Source of the DNA: Galeopsis tetrahit
Taxonomy: Eukaryota > Streptophyta > Magnoliopsida > Lamiales > Lamiaceae
Length of the DNA stretch: 64,000 nt
NCBI GenBank assembly: GCA_963675135.1
Contig: OY776123.1
Coordinates: 19,251,840 to 19,315,839, forward strand
Reading direction: 5' to 3'
Below the pieces are notes generated by a model. That model was not told the origin of the DNA. It ran no database searches and worked only from the letters and a program-made list of their open reading frames with translations. This document shows positions 43,165-55,500 of the stretch, in pieces. The first letter of the stretch is position 1. Each line of letters opens with the position of its first letter. Made by a program: the position numbers and the translations under genes.

Positions 43165-46100
43165 ATGGCGAGTGACGCTGGTAATAGTCGGAAAGAGGTG
43201 GCGCTGCGGCTGAGGGCCGGGGCGGAGGAGGCGGTGCAGTGTATTGGATTGGGCTACGATATGACGCTGAATCTGCGGTTGAAGTATTGCAAGAAGCAAC
43301 AGAGTAAAGAGCGGTCAACGTTGATCTCTGTCGATGATGGCCACGTCAGAGATATCGCCATCCCCGGGGGTATTTTGGTCCAGAATGTGCCTAAGTCTAT
43401 CAACTGTGATAAAGGCGAGCGGATGCGGTTTAGCTCCGATGTTCTATCGTTTCAGAAGGTATTTCGATTGGTTGTAATTGATTGTGTTGTTTCTGTTTGA
43501 AAGTTTTTAAAGCTAAATTGCTGCTAGAATCACGCTTTTTTGTAAATTGCACCAATTTGAACTTTTGGGCAGATTGACTCTTGCCCTTTTCTAGGCTGAA
43601 CGACATCGTTTGCTTAGTATTTAGGGTGATCAACGTTGTTTATGATTTAATTGTTGCCGAGTAGGATGATACGTCAGAAATTGGCAAGAGTTTTAAATTG
43701 AGGTTTTATGTACCAAAACTCATAAGAATCTAAAGCTGAATTGTGACATGATATTGGGAATTTTGAACTATGTAGTGGATGGATTATAGGTAGGTTTTGA
43801 ATTCAAGTATTGATAATAATTTTTCACTTTGTAGATGTCGGAACAGTTCAATCAGGAATTAGCACTTTCAGGTAAAATCCCAACAGGGCATTTCAATGCA
43901 GCTTTTGAATTTACGGGCTGTTGGCAGAAAGATGCTGCTTTCACAAAATCTCTTGCTTTTGATGGGGTGTTCATCTCCCTCTATAGCATCGCATTAGAAA
44001 AATCCCAAGTAACACTCCAAGATCATGTCAAACAAGCAGTACCATCATCATGGGATCCAGCTGCATTGGCAAGGTGAGCAGTAAATGTATTTTATGCTTT
44101 CTGTCACATGTGCATCCATCATCTTCTTGAGCTTTTCTACTCCTTCTCTTTCCTAACTGCTCGAGGTTTGTAAACGTTTTGGGGATGTTTGTTTATGGAC
44201 TTGATTGAATTTGAAATCCAGTAAAAGGTGCATTTGGATTTTGTATATGTTTAGGAGTGTGGATTTTGTAGGATTCGATAGGGTTGGATTTTGAAATTAC
44301 AGATGATAGATGATTGATTGTGTATTGGAAATTGTGTATAAAGTAAGCGAGAGAGTATATGATAGACATCTTATATTTATCCTTATTATTTTAGGTCTAG
44401 AACAAATAACATGTGGACTTTTGTTACTTAGGGCTTAAAAATTCCGTACAAAAATCCGATTTGACAAACCAGGATTTGGATCTAAAATAAAAATGTGGGG
44501 TGAGAGCCATAAACAAACACACCCTTGTTGCTTTCAGTTGTATTTGAAGTTATACTTGGCCAAATGAGTTCCCCAATTCTATCATTTTGTCAGTTTAATG
44601 GATGACATGACTATTCATACTGCTATCATATTAATGCTTCACATTTGAAATTTGGAACGTGTTATGATCCTACTCTGTTCCATTACTTTTGTTGCCACAT
44701 TTACAGGTGGTTGTAAGATGAACCATATTTTTTTGTGGCACCAACCTGTTGTTTAATGGCATGCTTATAAGTTCTTTGGTTAGAGGTCTTAACTAATTAT
44801 TGGAATGAGCCTATTTGAATAAATATGACCTAACTTGTGACGTTTATATTATAGAATGACTTGTCTTCTTTTTCTGACAACTTAATGTGCAGGTTTATCG
44901 AAAAATATGGTACCCATATCATTGTTGGTGTAAAGATGGGTGGGAAAGACGTTGTTTACGTAAAGCAGCAACACTCGTCGCCCCTCCAGCCCAGTGATGT
45001 ACAGAAAAGATTGAAGGATGTTGCAGACAAGAGGTTTAGTGATGCTAGTGGCCAATCTAGTGTGCAACCTGAGAAAGCTTATGGCAGGGAAATGGTTCGT
45101 TCTGTTTGCTCGTGTTTCTGTCCTCGTGCATTTTCCTATAATTGGATTTCATAGGTGGACCATGATTTAATTTTGGAAAAATAGTTTTATTAGTCTTGTA
45201 AGTTACCCTTATTTTGATTTTAGTCTTGCTTACTTTCACAAATTGAGAATAGTAAATTTTTGAAATTTTGGTCGGTGACAGGGCTATTAGAGGTGAAACA
45301 TTTGGTTGACCAATTTGACTTTGCCATGTGGACAAATCAGATCCACATCAATGTCAAATGGATTTTTACCTCCTAAGCCAGTTACCAGACCAAAATATAA
45401 AAAATTGGAAGTTACAAAACTATTTTCAATTTGAGAAAGTAACAAGACTGAAACCGAAATAGAGATAACTTAATGAACTAAAAATACTATTTTCCCTTTT
45501 AGTTTTTTGCAGTTGGATGAATTATTGTCAAACTCTGGAAAGGATCATACTTGCATTTTCCTTGTATAAAAAGTAAAGTTGCTACAAGTTAAGATCATTT
45601 TGTGTGTGTGCCTGAGAACAATTTTAGTTTGTCATTGAAATGTTTTATTCAATTGAGAAGTGTTCCCCTATGAGATCACTTCAGTTAGTTACCAACGAGT
45701 TTTCATCTTTATAATCTTTTTGTAACGATAAGTAGAGCTCTAATGCAATATGTGACAAGAAATATGGTTCTTGTAAATCTGAAACATAATGAACTTCTAT
45801 AATTCCATTTGATTTCTTTTCAGCGCGCAACTAATCAAAGAGGAGTTGCATTCTTGGATCCCAGTACACCAAGTTTTCACTCAACTCAAGAGGTAATAAT
45901 TCTGAAAAATAAACTGATTAATCAATGGATTATTTAGTATCCATATATTTTTTGGGGAAAATGTGTGTTTAGTCCTGTACTGTAAGTTTACCCATTTTTT
46001 TGTTTCAGGACATTTCTCTTTTTGGAATTGAATTTTGTACAGTTAACTTTCAAAATTCAATATTTTTTAGTCGTTTGACCGGCTACAGTCAGTCAGCAAC

Positions 46101-48718
46101 TGGTATTGAGCTGACATGCCAATTTTTTTAATTTTGAATTTCGTCATGTTAACCTTCAAACCCGGTAATTGACTTGCTGTAGCCTGTCAAAGGATTAAGA
46201 AGTTGAATTTCGAAAACATTGAGTGTCCTGAAAACAAAACTTGGGAACCTAGGACTAAAAATACGTTTTCCAATTTTCTATTGTCACGACATTCTTCAGT
46301 GGGGTTAGTCAGATGAGAATAATCTTGGAAGTTTATGATTGTTGGTCATGAAAATTCCAGGAAGTAACTTTCTTTTGGAGGAGGAAAGGCGGAAGCAGCG
46401 ATAGGAATATGGCTCATAATAAATGGTGTCAAACTGTTCAGCTTGAACCTGAAGTGATATCTATGTCCTTTATCCCAATTTCATCTCTCTTGAATGGAAT
46501 TGATGGGAGTGGATTCTTAGGTCATGCTATCAATCTATACTTGCGACGTAAGCAAAAAACATAATCCTTCATCAGTGCCTTAGTTTATAATTTGTATGCT
46601 CCATTTTTTTTTCTCAAGGTTTGTGTGAACGTCAACAAAACTAATTTGACTTAAATTTTAACCCCATAACTTGTCTAATGTTCAATTTTGGTAAAAGGAA
46701 AAAAAAATGTTCACTTTTCGCTTTTGTTCTATTATTAAAAAAAATTGTACAATGTTGGCCTCAAAATCACAAATTTACAAATTTGTGTCGTTTTATGTCA
46801 CCCAAATGTCATGTGAGGATTTTTTTTTTTTTTTGAGAGGATTAATTTGGGGGAAAATTTGGACAATAAATAAGCTATGAGGCCGAAATTGGACATTCGC
46901 GTGACATAAAACGACACCCGCTTACAATTTTCCAGCAATGTTGGATCAAAATTGGACAATGCTTTTTATTGGAACAATTGAAAAAAGGTGAACTTTTTTT
47001 GGACCAAAATTAAGTTGTAGACAAGTTATGAGACGATTTTTTTTTTTAACTCCAACAAATTCCAACTTGAGTTGATATAGTGTTGATGTACTTCTGGATA
47101 AGCGCTTCCCTGCTAACCATGCAAATACTAACTGCCATGTCTATTTTATTATTGGCACATCACTTATGTTTTACAATTTTTATGATGTGCCAGAGAGCAC
47201 TTTTAGTATAGAATTCATCTTAGCTTCATCTGTTTTCAATCTCTTGAATTGTGAATTCTGAGCATGATAGGGATGATGTAAATGCATTGGTGATCTTACT
47301 GTCATCATTGACATGTAATTGTCAGCATACATTTTGTCTCAAGCCCTTTTTGCACTGCTTGCAGATAAACCGCCTATTGAAGAATTATATCAGTTTTTTG
47401 AATTTCAACTTCCAAGGCAATGGGCACCTGTTTTTGGCGACGTTCCCATTGGTCCCGACAGAAAGCAGCAAGGTGCTGCATCTTTGCAGTTCAGTTTGAT
47501 GGGACCCAAACTGTATGTCAATACTGATGAGGTATACTCTACAACATTTGACTTTGTCTGTCTGTCTGTATCAGTTTAATCTCCAGACAGGTGCATGCAG
47601 TGAAGATGAAACAATGCCACTTAAACTGCTTTTCAATTCTTTCAATACATTATTCCATCTGTGAATAAGTACTCTTCAGGCAGAGTCCTCAATACTCAAT
47701 ACATAAGGGGCGCTTGATTCAAATCTTTCAATGGGAATGGGACTGAGAATCATCAAATGGTGAATTACAATAACAAATCGTTACATTGTTAGTTTATTCT
47801 CATTAACGGTTAACCACTACAATTACCATATATTCATTTCCATTATTATTCACATTGAAGAATTATGAATTAAGCGCCCATTTATATATTATTTGCTGTA
47901 GTTCTCTTGTGGAGACCGACACACAAGTTTTTGTTTATCGATTGCTTTAGAATTCTGCATTTTCTTTTCATTCTCTTTTAACAATCAATCAAATGATGAG
48001 TAGTTGATAAATTGTGGCCAAAATTATTCATCAGGTGGACGTGGGAAATAGACCAGTAACGGGGCTGCGGCTATATTTGGAAGGAAAAAGGAGCAATTGC
48101 TTAGCAATCCATTTGCAGCACCTATCATCCTTGCCCAAAACCTTCCAACTACATAATGACTCCAGTGGAAACAACACTTCATCCGTTGATCGAAGGTATT
48201 ACGAAAAGGTGCAATGGAAAAGTTTTTCACATATATGCACTGCCCCCGTTGAGTCCGATGATGATCTCTCCATAGTCAGCGGGGCCCAATTCGAAGTCAA
48301 GGAATCGGGCATGAAAAACGTACTATTTCTACGCCTCCGTTTTTCCAAAGTCAACGGTGCAACCGTTGTGAAGAAACCCGAGTGGGATGGCTCCCCTTCT
48401 TCAGCTCAAAAGTCTGGAATTATATCAACTTTATTTAGTAGTCATTTCTCCACAGGACAAAAACCTGCTCCAAAGCCATCTGATGTTAACATAAACTCTG
48501 CTTTATATCCTGATGGTCCTCCTTCGCCCACACATACGGTTAAACTTCTCAAGTATGTTGACACGATGGAAATGACGAGAGGGCCCCAGGACCCGCCCGG
48601 GTACTGGGTCGTCTCGGGGGCTAGGCTTGTAGTTGATAATGGTAAAATATCAGTTCGGGTTAAGTACTCTTTGTTAGCTGTGATCTTGACAGATGAAGAA
48701 ACAGTATTGGAAGGTTGA
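43165..48718 (+). CDS. MACPF domain protein (At4g24290/NSL1-type), copy 2
   Basis: Seven coding exons: 43165-43458, 43835-44073, 44893-45094, 45824-45892, 46361-46547, 47365-47531, 48035-48718, giving 613 residues with all phases consistent. The MACPF signature YGTH-x6-GG is at residues 183-195. Exons 2 and 6 each differ from copy 1 by only about three residues. Differences are concentrated near the N-terminus (residues 4-22), in exon 4, in exon 5 (FFWRRKGG versus FLWSWKGG) and at the C-terminal tail. Exon 4 is 69 nt here and 60 nt in copy 1. As in copy 1, the expected role is in control of salicylate-linked defence and cell death, inferred from Arabidopsis relatives. It lies 18 kb downstream of copy 1 in the same orientation and converges with TOP3A. 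No stop codons or splice defects are seen, so both copies look functional. Confidence 0.93.
44181..44525. mobile_element. PIF-like MITE in MACPF copy 2 intron 2
   Basis: Counterpart of 19733-20091, with the same GTAAACGTTT left flank and CAAACACACCCTT right end. The interior has diverged by indels. Confidence 0.65.
45170..45497. mobile_element. MITE family M1 in MACPF copy 2 intron 3
   Basis: Same family as 21285-21597 but at a different site. Copy 1 has the uninterrupted sequence at 20590-20615, an empty site showing insertion after the gene duplication. Confidence 0.75.
46650..47047. mobile_element. Inverted-repeat MITE in MACPF copy 2 intron 5
   Basis: Left end contains CATAACTTGTCTAATGTTCAA and the right end AGACAAGTTATGAGACG, in inverted relation. 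AATTTTGG/CCAAAATT and GTTCACTTTT/GGTGAACTTTT pairs continue inward. It is absent at this place in copy 1, which carries a different element nearby. Confidence 0.6.
47706..47880. repeat. Repeat in MACPF copy 2 intron 6, shortened
   Basis: Deleted version of 23592-23865. Both ends match, and the middle is missing. Confidence 0.5.
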
Positions 48719-48731
48719 TTGCGTGGATGTA

Positions 48732-48737
48732 AATAAA
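48732..48737 (+). terminator. Candidate poly(A) signal of MACPF copy 2
   Basis: AATAAA 14 bases after the stop codon, aligned with the one in copy 1. Confidence 0.4.
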
Positions 48738-49019
48738 TAAGTATTTGCAGTAGGAATGTAGTATTTCTTTGTTGGATGTCGTGTGATGTTTGAACAATCT
48801 TTTGTTTTTTATTAGTGTTTTAGTATCATTCTCCATGTAAAGGCCTCACTATTTGACATTGTTGCTATGAATTAATTTCTTCATTTTCTTTTCTCCTATT
48901 TGTATTTCAATTAAAGTTACATGGTCACTGCATTTGGAACTCCACCACCACTTGTATTATTATGAAACTAAAGAATCTACATAATCATAATTCTTCAATG
49001 AGAATGCAAATTAAAATGA

Positions 49020-49245
49020 ATAGCAATAATTTTGGCTTCGTGAATTTTAAATTGATGGATTTAGTTTAATGAACAACAAATGATTAAAACAATGGAATGA
49101 TTGTGTTTAGTTTAATAAACAAAAAATGATTGTTGATTTGTAATTATATCTCCTCAATCATTCCATTGTTTTAATGAACAATCATTTTATAATTCATTAA
49201 ACTAAATTCCTCAATTCAAAATTCATGAAGCCAAAATTATTGCTA
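49020..49245. repeat. Hairpin-forming inverted repeat between convergent genes
   Basis: The arms 49020-49105 and 49160-49245 are near-complementary (TAGCAATAATTTTGGCTTC against GAAGCCAAAATTATTGCTA, continuing through AATTTAGTTTAATGAA and AAAACAATGGAATGATTG). The loop is about 54 bases. It lies between the 3' ends of MACPF copy 2 and TOP3A. It could be a MITE or a hairpin RNA source. Confidence 0.7.
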
Positions 49246-49564
49246 TGCAAATTCATGTTATATCCTAAATAATTTATAATGCTGTGTTGAGGTTGCATAA
49301 GATCCAATAGCACAGAAGATTATGACATCAATTGATGACAGTTGTTTTTTATGGCTTTGGGAGCATGATCAAACTTCATATATAGCAAATGTAACCATAT
49401 AATTACATGATTAGTGAACTGGGAGTCTCCCAAAAGCTCAAGATAAACCTACCAAACCAACGTCAGAATATCTAATACCAATAGCTGATTATTTACCATA
49501 AGATGTTGTCTAATTTCCGTTTTCCAACTAGGGAAATATGCATTGATTCAAAACGAGCACTCGG

Positions 49565-52500
49565 CTACCTACTACCACGATTTGGGCAGGCATTAGCAAA
49601 GTGGGACGGATCCCCACAAACAAAACACCTCCCAGAAATGGGCTCACCAGTAGCAGACATGAACGTTACATCATGTGCCCCCCTTCCTCCACCCCGACCA
49701 CCTCTCCTGCTGCTATTCGATGCTGATCTACTAATGCTTCCACGTGCAGCTGTTCCTCCTCCTCGTGCAGCTGTTCCTCCTCCGTTCATGCTATCTTCCC
49801 AACTGCATTGCACACAAAAGTTATCATTCGTACCAATATCATAAAATTCAGTTACCCTTATTTTAACTCTAGTCTTGTTGACTTTCACAAATTTAAAATA
49901 GTCATCTTACTTCAAATTTTTTGACATTTTGGTCCGGTGACCGGCTGTAAGAGATGAAACATCTGGTTGACTTATCAGACTTTGCCATGTGGACAAATCA
50001 GACTCTACCAAGTCAGCGTCAACAAGATATTTCACATCCTACAGCCAATTACGGGCCAAGATGTAAAAAAATGGGACAATACTAGAACCAAAATAGGGAT
50101 AACTTACCTTTTTTATTAACTATCTCCCCTCCTACAATCTTTCTCCACAAATCATATTACTATTCCTCAAACCCACAATCATTTTTTGTGTCCATCTACT
50201 TCAAGTTAGAGCAAAACACTAACAATATAATCATCAATTCCATTGTAATTCATTTCATTACAATTCTCATTGAGATTTTTGAATCAAGTACCCCTCAGAG
50301 AAAGGTTTTGAAGGAAAAAAATGATGTACATTGTGCACAATCAACTACTAGCTATCTGATTCTGATAGCACTATCCCTATCAGATGATATCAAGCTAATC
50401 TGGTCTGAAGGATGTCATTAAATCAGAATAAAGACTATGCAACACCATAGAAGCACAAACACAGAGACTTGAATGCTCTGACCAAAATATATGTGCAGTA
50501 GAAGAGAACTCCATGGAGCACCTGACCCAAATGTTTGGATCGAGATGTGAGGGAGCACTTTTTATGTCATAATAAGAACTTTGCCTATTTAGGTCACAAA
50601 AGATAGAATAACTATCAATTCGAAACTGAAAGATTAAAACATTAATTTGAATACATAAAAGATAAAATATTTCAAATTAACAGCCCACAAATTGGACATC
50701 TTGTAATTCACAGTCATAATATTAGTATATGCTGGTTTTATCGTATTTTTCATTTATTCTTTATTTATTTTTTAGTTGTTCATACATATGAAATTCATCT
50801 ATCAAAAGAATTTAGAATATGATTTTAAAATTATCTTTAAATAACTAAAAATTATAAGATGTCAAACAAAGTCTTAAATTTTTAGAGCTTTACTTATAAG
50901 TTTTATCTTTGAGGCCCATTATTGATGTTTTTATCTTTCAAGCCACAAATTGATAGTTATTCTATCTTCTCAGGCCCCAAATTGATAAAAGTCCTAAAAA
51001 AATATCTGCATTAAAGAGTAGACTGATAAAACATGATTTCACATACACAAAAAAGTTGCATCCCTGAGCTTGACATGAGTAGAACTTCCTCCCTCTATTA
51101 GCCGCAGTATTAGCTGTGCGCAAATTGCAAGGTGCACCACATGAGGTGCATGGCGTTGTAGATTCTCCTGTGACATCAAATGAAACAACAGGAAGATTAT
51201 ATATGATTCCAATTTCAATCTCTGGCAGACAAATTGGGGCCAAGATTGCAGTTGTTCAAGTGAATAAATAATTTTGATGTGAGATGATATTTTAGAATTA
51301 ACACATTGCGTAAATATGTGAAAATATTAAATAGATATCGTAGGCAGATGTAACACAAAAACAACAACACTAAGTTTAAGAGAAATGAAAGTAGTCATCA
51401 AACCATCTTGTGCAGCAGCTTCATTACGACCCCGTGAACTCTGAGAAGAACCAGAAGATTGCCATGTTTGCCTAGCAGCCGAATTTCTAAAATCACTTTG
51501 GTGGGCTGTGCGGGATGGTGTTTGCCTAGCAGTCTGATTTCTAAAATCACTTTGCTGGGCTGTGCTGGATGATGTTTGCCTAGCAGTCTGATTTCTAAAA
51601 TCACTTCGCTGGGCTGTGCTGGATGGTGTTTGCATTTGTCCTCTTCCTGGAAACCATAGTTAATGAAACTTAATGTCGTAATAAATTGATAAGGGTAAAA
51701 TATACAAGGGAAAAAAATGATTGTGAAAGATACAAAAAATACACTGTTTTAACCCTTCCCAAAAACTCATTATGAAGTCAAAATGGACACAAAAGTGAAA
51801 GATAAGGAGCATATAATTTCTTATGGCATTAATTTATAAATATAATTATTATGGGCTTACAATATGTTATTACTAGAGGTGGGAATTTGTGTTTTCATGT
51901 CGACACGATAAGACTAAACACCAAACATGGCATGACCAGAATCCATGCTGGCACGACACGAACACGAGAATTTTTGTGTCGAAGTGACATAATATGACAA
52001 AAAAAAAAAATTAAAATAGAATCTACATTATAATATTACACATTACACGATATGTCGATATGACATGATAAAATATGATACGAAAGAAATACAAAATCTC
52101 CAATAGAAGAACGAAGTCATATATTTAATTGAAACTTTTTTCCGAGTTCAACAGTTTGACACGAACATGATAAGCCTACACACTAACCCACAATTTTGGG
52201 TCATTTTCGTGTCGTATCTGGAATTGCCACCCCTAGTCATTACCATGTGATATTAATCTCTTAAAGCATCATAGTAGGATAGTAGCTTGGGTTTGTTTTG
52301 TGCTAATGCCCACACAATATAGTTATCAATGCATGTCTATAAATTTATGATAACTTCTCATACAGTTCCCATCTTCAACATACCAGGAACATTGGAGCTG
52401 TTGCGGGATCCAGTTCCACATATTTCCACCAGTTGTTTTAAAGTATCATCACAGCCACCAATGCAACCTGAAAAGTGATAATACTCAGTTTAGGTTGCTG

Positions 52501-55500
52501 TACTTTAGTATTCTACATTGTTACACATACAAAAAGACCAAGGATTATCACTTTATCAAAAAACTACACAACCATTATACATTCTTCAATCAAAAGTCAT
52601 ATCCTAAGAAAATTAAGGGGACATACAACACTAAACAACACAAGAGAATGCACAGATGAATTATCGATGATTTCCTGAAGGCCAAAAAATCTTACCCAAA
52701 TGATCAACATTGAAATTTGGTGGTATTTCCAGCCGACGAAACTTGAACTGAATCATGTGAACAGGTCCTGCAGACCATGTTACCATGTAAATACACCAAA
52801 CTTCGTTCAATAAAAGAACATACAGCTTATGGCACATAGGAGGATAAAGTCCACTATGTAAACGATATAAAGCATAATAGATATCAATCATGGCCAAAAT
52901 AACTCAATGTTGGCAACCTGGAGAGCAGGTACTGCAAATGTTTGTGGTAACCGTGGCCTCTGATATAGATCCTGGAAGCCAGACAACATTCCTGCACTGC
53001 AAAGTTAAGAAAAGATTTAGAAAGCTACCATAAAGATAAAATTCTTTGACACCAATCATATAAAAATTGTTTCTTTGAGTTATAATTTGTCTACCCTTCA
53101 GAATTACCATGTAGAGGCAATATGACAATTTATCTTTGAATACATCTCTTCTGGATTTACAAGACAAAACAGAGGAGCATGGATAAAATCATAAAAATGC
53201 TTTAGTTTCACAATAAAACTAAATTTCTTGTAATGCATAATTTTGGCCAAATCTATAAAAAAAAATATATACAAAAATATATCCCAAGAATTGAATAAGA
53301 AAAACCAACACTACACTCAAATACGAAAAAAATTACAATAAACTTAAAAATCGGAGATATGTCTAGAGAATTAATGAGATAATATTTTTTAAAAAATTTA
53401 CTACAAGGGTAAAGATTAGAGAGAACAAGATAAAAATGAACTTATTTGTATTATATTTTTTCAGCATATATTGCTTTTGTAGATCTTATAAAACAAGATT
53501 TGAAGTTCAAAATAAATTGGAAAAAAAAATCAATTTCTTGCACTAAGATAAACAATCTTGAATGTTAAGTCGAGTGTAGTGGATATTTTTCTTAATTGTT
53601 GTAAGAAGGCACCTACTTGAGGGTAGCCTAAGCACCCAACCATGAAAGTTCCATCCTGCAAATCAGATAATAAATCATCAAAAGCAGAAAATAAATTGAA
53701 CAAAGACCTTACCCAGTAATTAAATATAAATACAGATTTTTTAAAGACCAAAAGTTGGCTCATAAAACCTACCTTATACAAAAAATATGCAGGTAGATGG
53801 AAGTCAGGAGAAAAGTTAATAAAGTAATATGAGCAAAGATTTGCGGAATAACTTCCGCGTAGCAGTACACATCGCATATGTAATCCTTTTTCAAAAATTT
53901 GAGGGGCAACACAGAAAAAGATGCACAAGTTATTATACATGATTTGCAAAGAGACACTAGATAATTTGGCATGCTATGAGCTTGAAATATGAATTACACA
54001 TGGAAGAAAATAAGACAATTTATAGTTCTAGCATCTCCAAATAGGCAAACATATTACATCCAAGAAAAAGGAGAGCATATTTAATCAAGAAGCATTGACA
54101 GAAATATAGAATTAAATGAATGCAAACAATAGTATGGACTCGTGGGAAACCATTTGGTTGGGCTGCATCTAACTGCCCTTAACTATCTCAGCATATAGAA
54201 CCAATAAGAACACACTAAATCTGCAATGCCCAGTGAAACTTTCTAGATAACTCTCATGCGACTTTTTACAACAGCATGACCTCAAAAAAGGGTATCAGCA
54301 AATACCGGCTTTTTCCTGAGGGCCATATCTGATTCCTGGCAGAGACCACATTTCCTAACGATTTCTCCAACTGAAGAATGCTGTTCATTTCTATTAGGTC
54401 TGTTTGATCTGCACAGAAAGCGGATACTTGTTAGTGAAGGTACAACATTCTTAGTTCATGATCAAAAAACTGCATTTACCTCTCAAAGAAAACAGCCATG
54501 GCTTCAAACAACTTTCCTTTGTTCAGTCTAGCCTGCAAAAAACCTTAAAACTAAGAGGAATGGAGAAAAGCAACAAATAAAAAGCAGATCTGTCTATACA
54601 GAAAGGTTAAAAGATAGGAATATAGTAATAAGTGTGACGGAGGTTAACATCATACAATCAGACGAATATAAGCATTCCTTGCTTGACATACAATAAAGAA
54701 TTGGGATTTTCCACATGCCTGCCACAAAATATTTCAGATTACTGATGCATGCACATCCTCATGCATCTACAGTTGCGACTGCATGTATTAACAGCACAGA
54801 ATGGTTCATTCACAAGTCCATACGGTGATGTTTGATTTGAGTTTAGAGTGGATTTTGAGATCCTTATAAATGGTATTGATGTGTGTTTATTTTGAGATTT
54901 AAGTAGGGTGAGGTTTAATTTTATGTCAAATCAATGTATAAGAATGAATTATTCTGTTGTTGGGTGTAATTGTAACGATTGGATGATGTGGGTTATGATT
55001 TAAATATATTAAAGTGAAAGGAGAGAATTTTGATTGTATTGAATAGCTTGACAGTAGGCATGGGCATATCTGCCTTACCCGACCTCGAGCCAAGTACAAC
55101 TCTTCTCCAAGCTCTTTGTAATATATGTATCAGTAATAATTAATTTGGATTGTTAATTTTTTTTAGCCCAGACTATTAAATTCAACTAGTTAGAACTCAA
55201 TTAAATTTATTTTTAAAAATAAACCAAAAATTCAAAAATCAACACACTTATTTAACATAAATCCCAATCTTCTTTTTTTTCCACATATTTAACCAGCTAA
55301 CCAAAAACACAAATTATCATTTAAAGTAAACTCACTCATAGATTAATTTGTATATCATGTTGTGTTCTTTTGCTTTGTCATCCAAATTTAAAAAGGTTGA
55401 TATTTCTTGTGCAACTTATTAACAAATAATACGTGACATGTTTTGTAGGAAATAAAATCCTATATTAGTTTCTATCAAAAAAATCCCTTTTGAATTTATC

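Noticed and set aside
54655..54725. Possible extra TOP3A exon (minus strand, reads ACGKSQFFIVCQ after an AG)
   Set aside because: It would place a stop codon before the next exon, whereas joining 55921-56056 directly to 54480-54532 keeps the frame and gives the expected CFAD-ARLNKGK junction.
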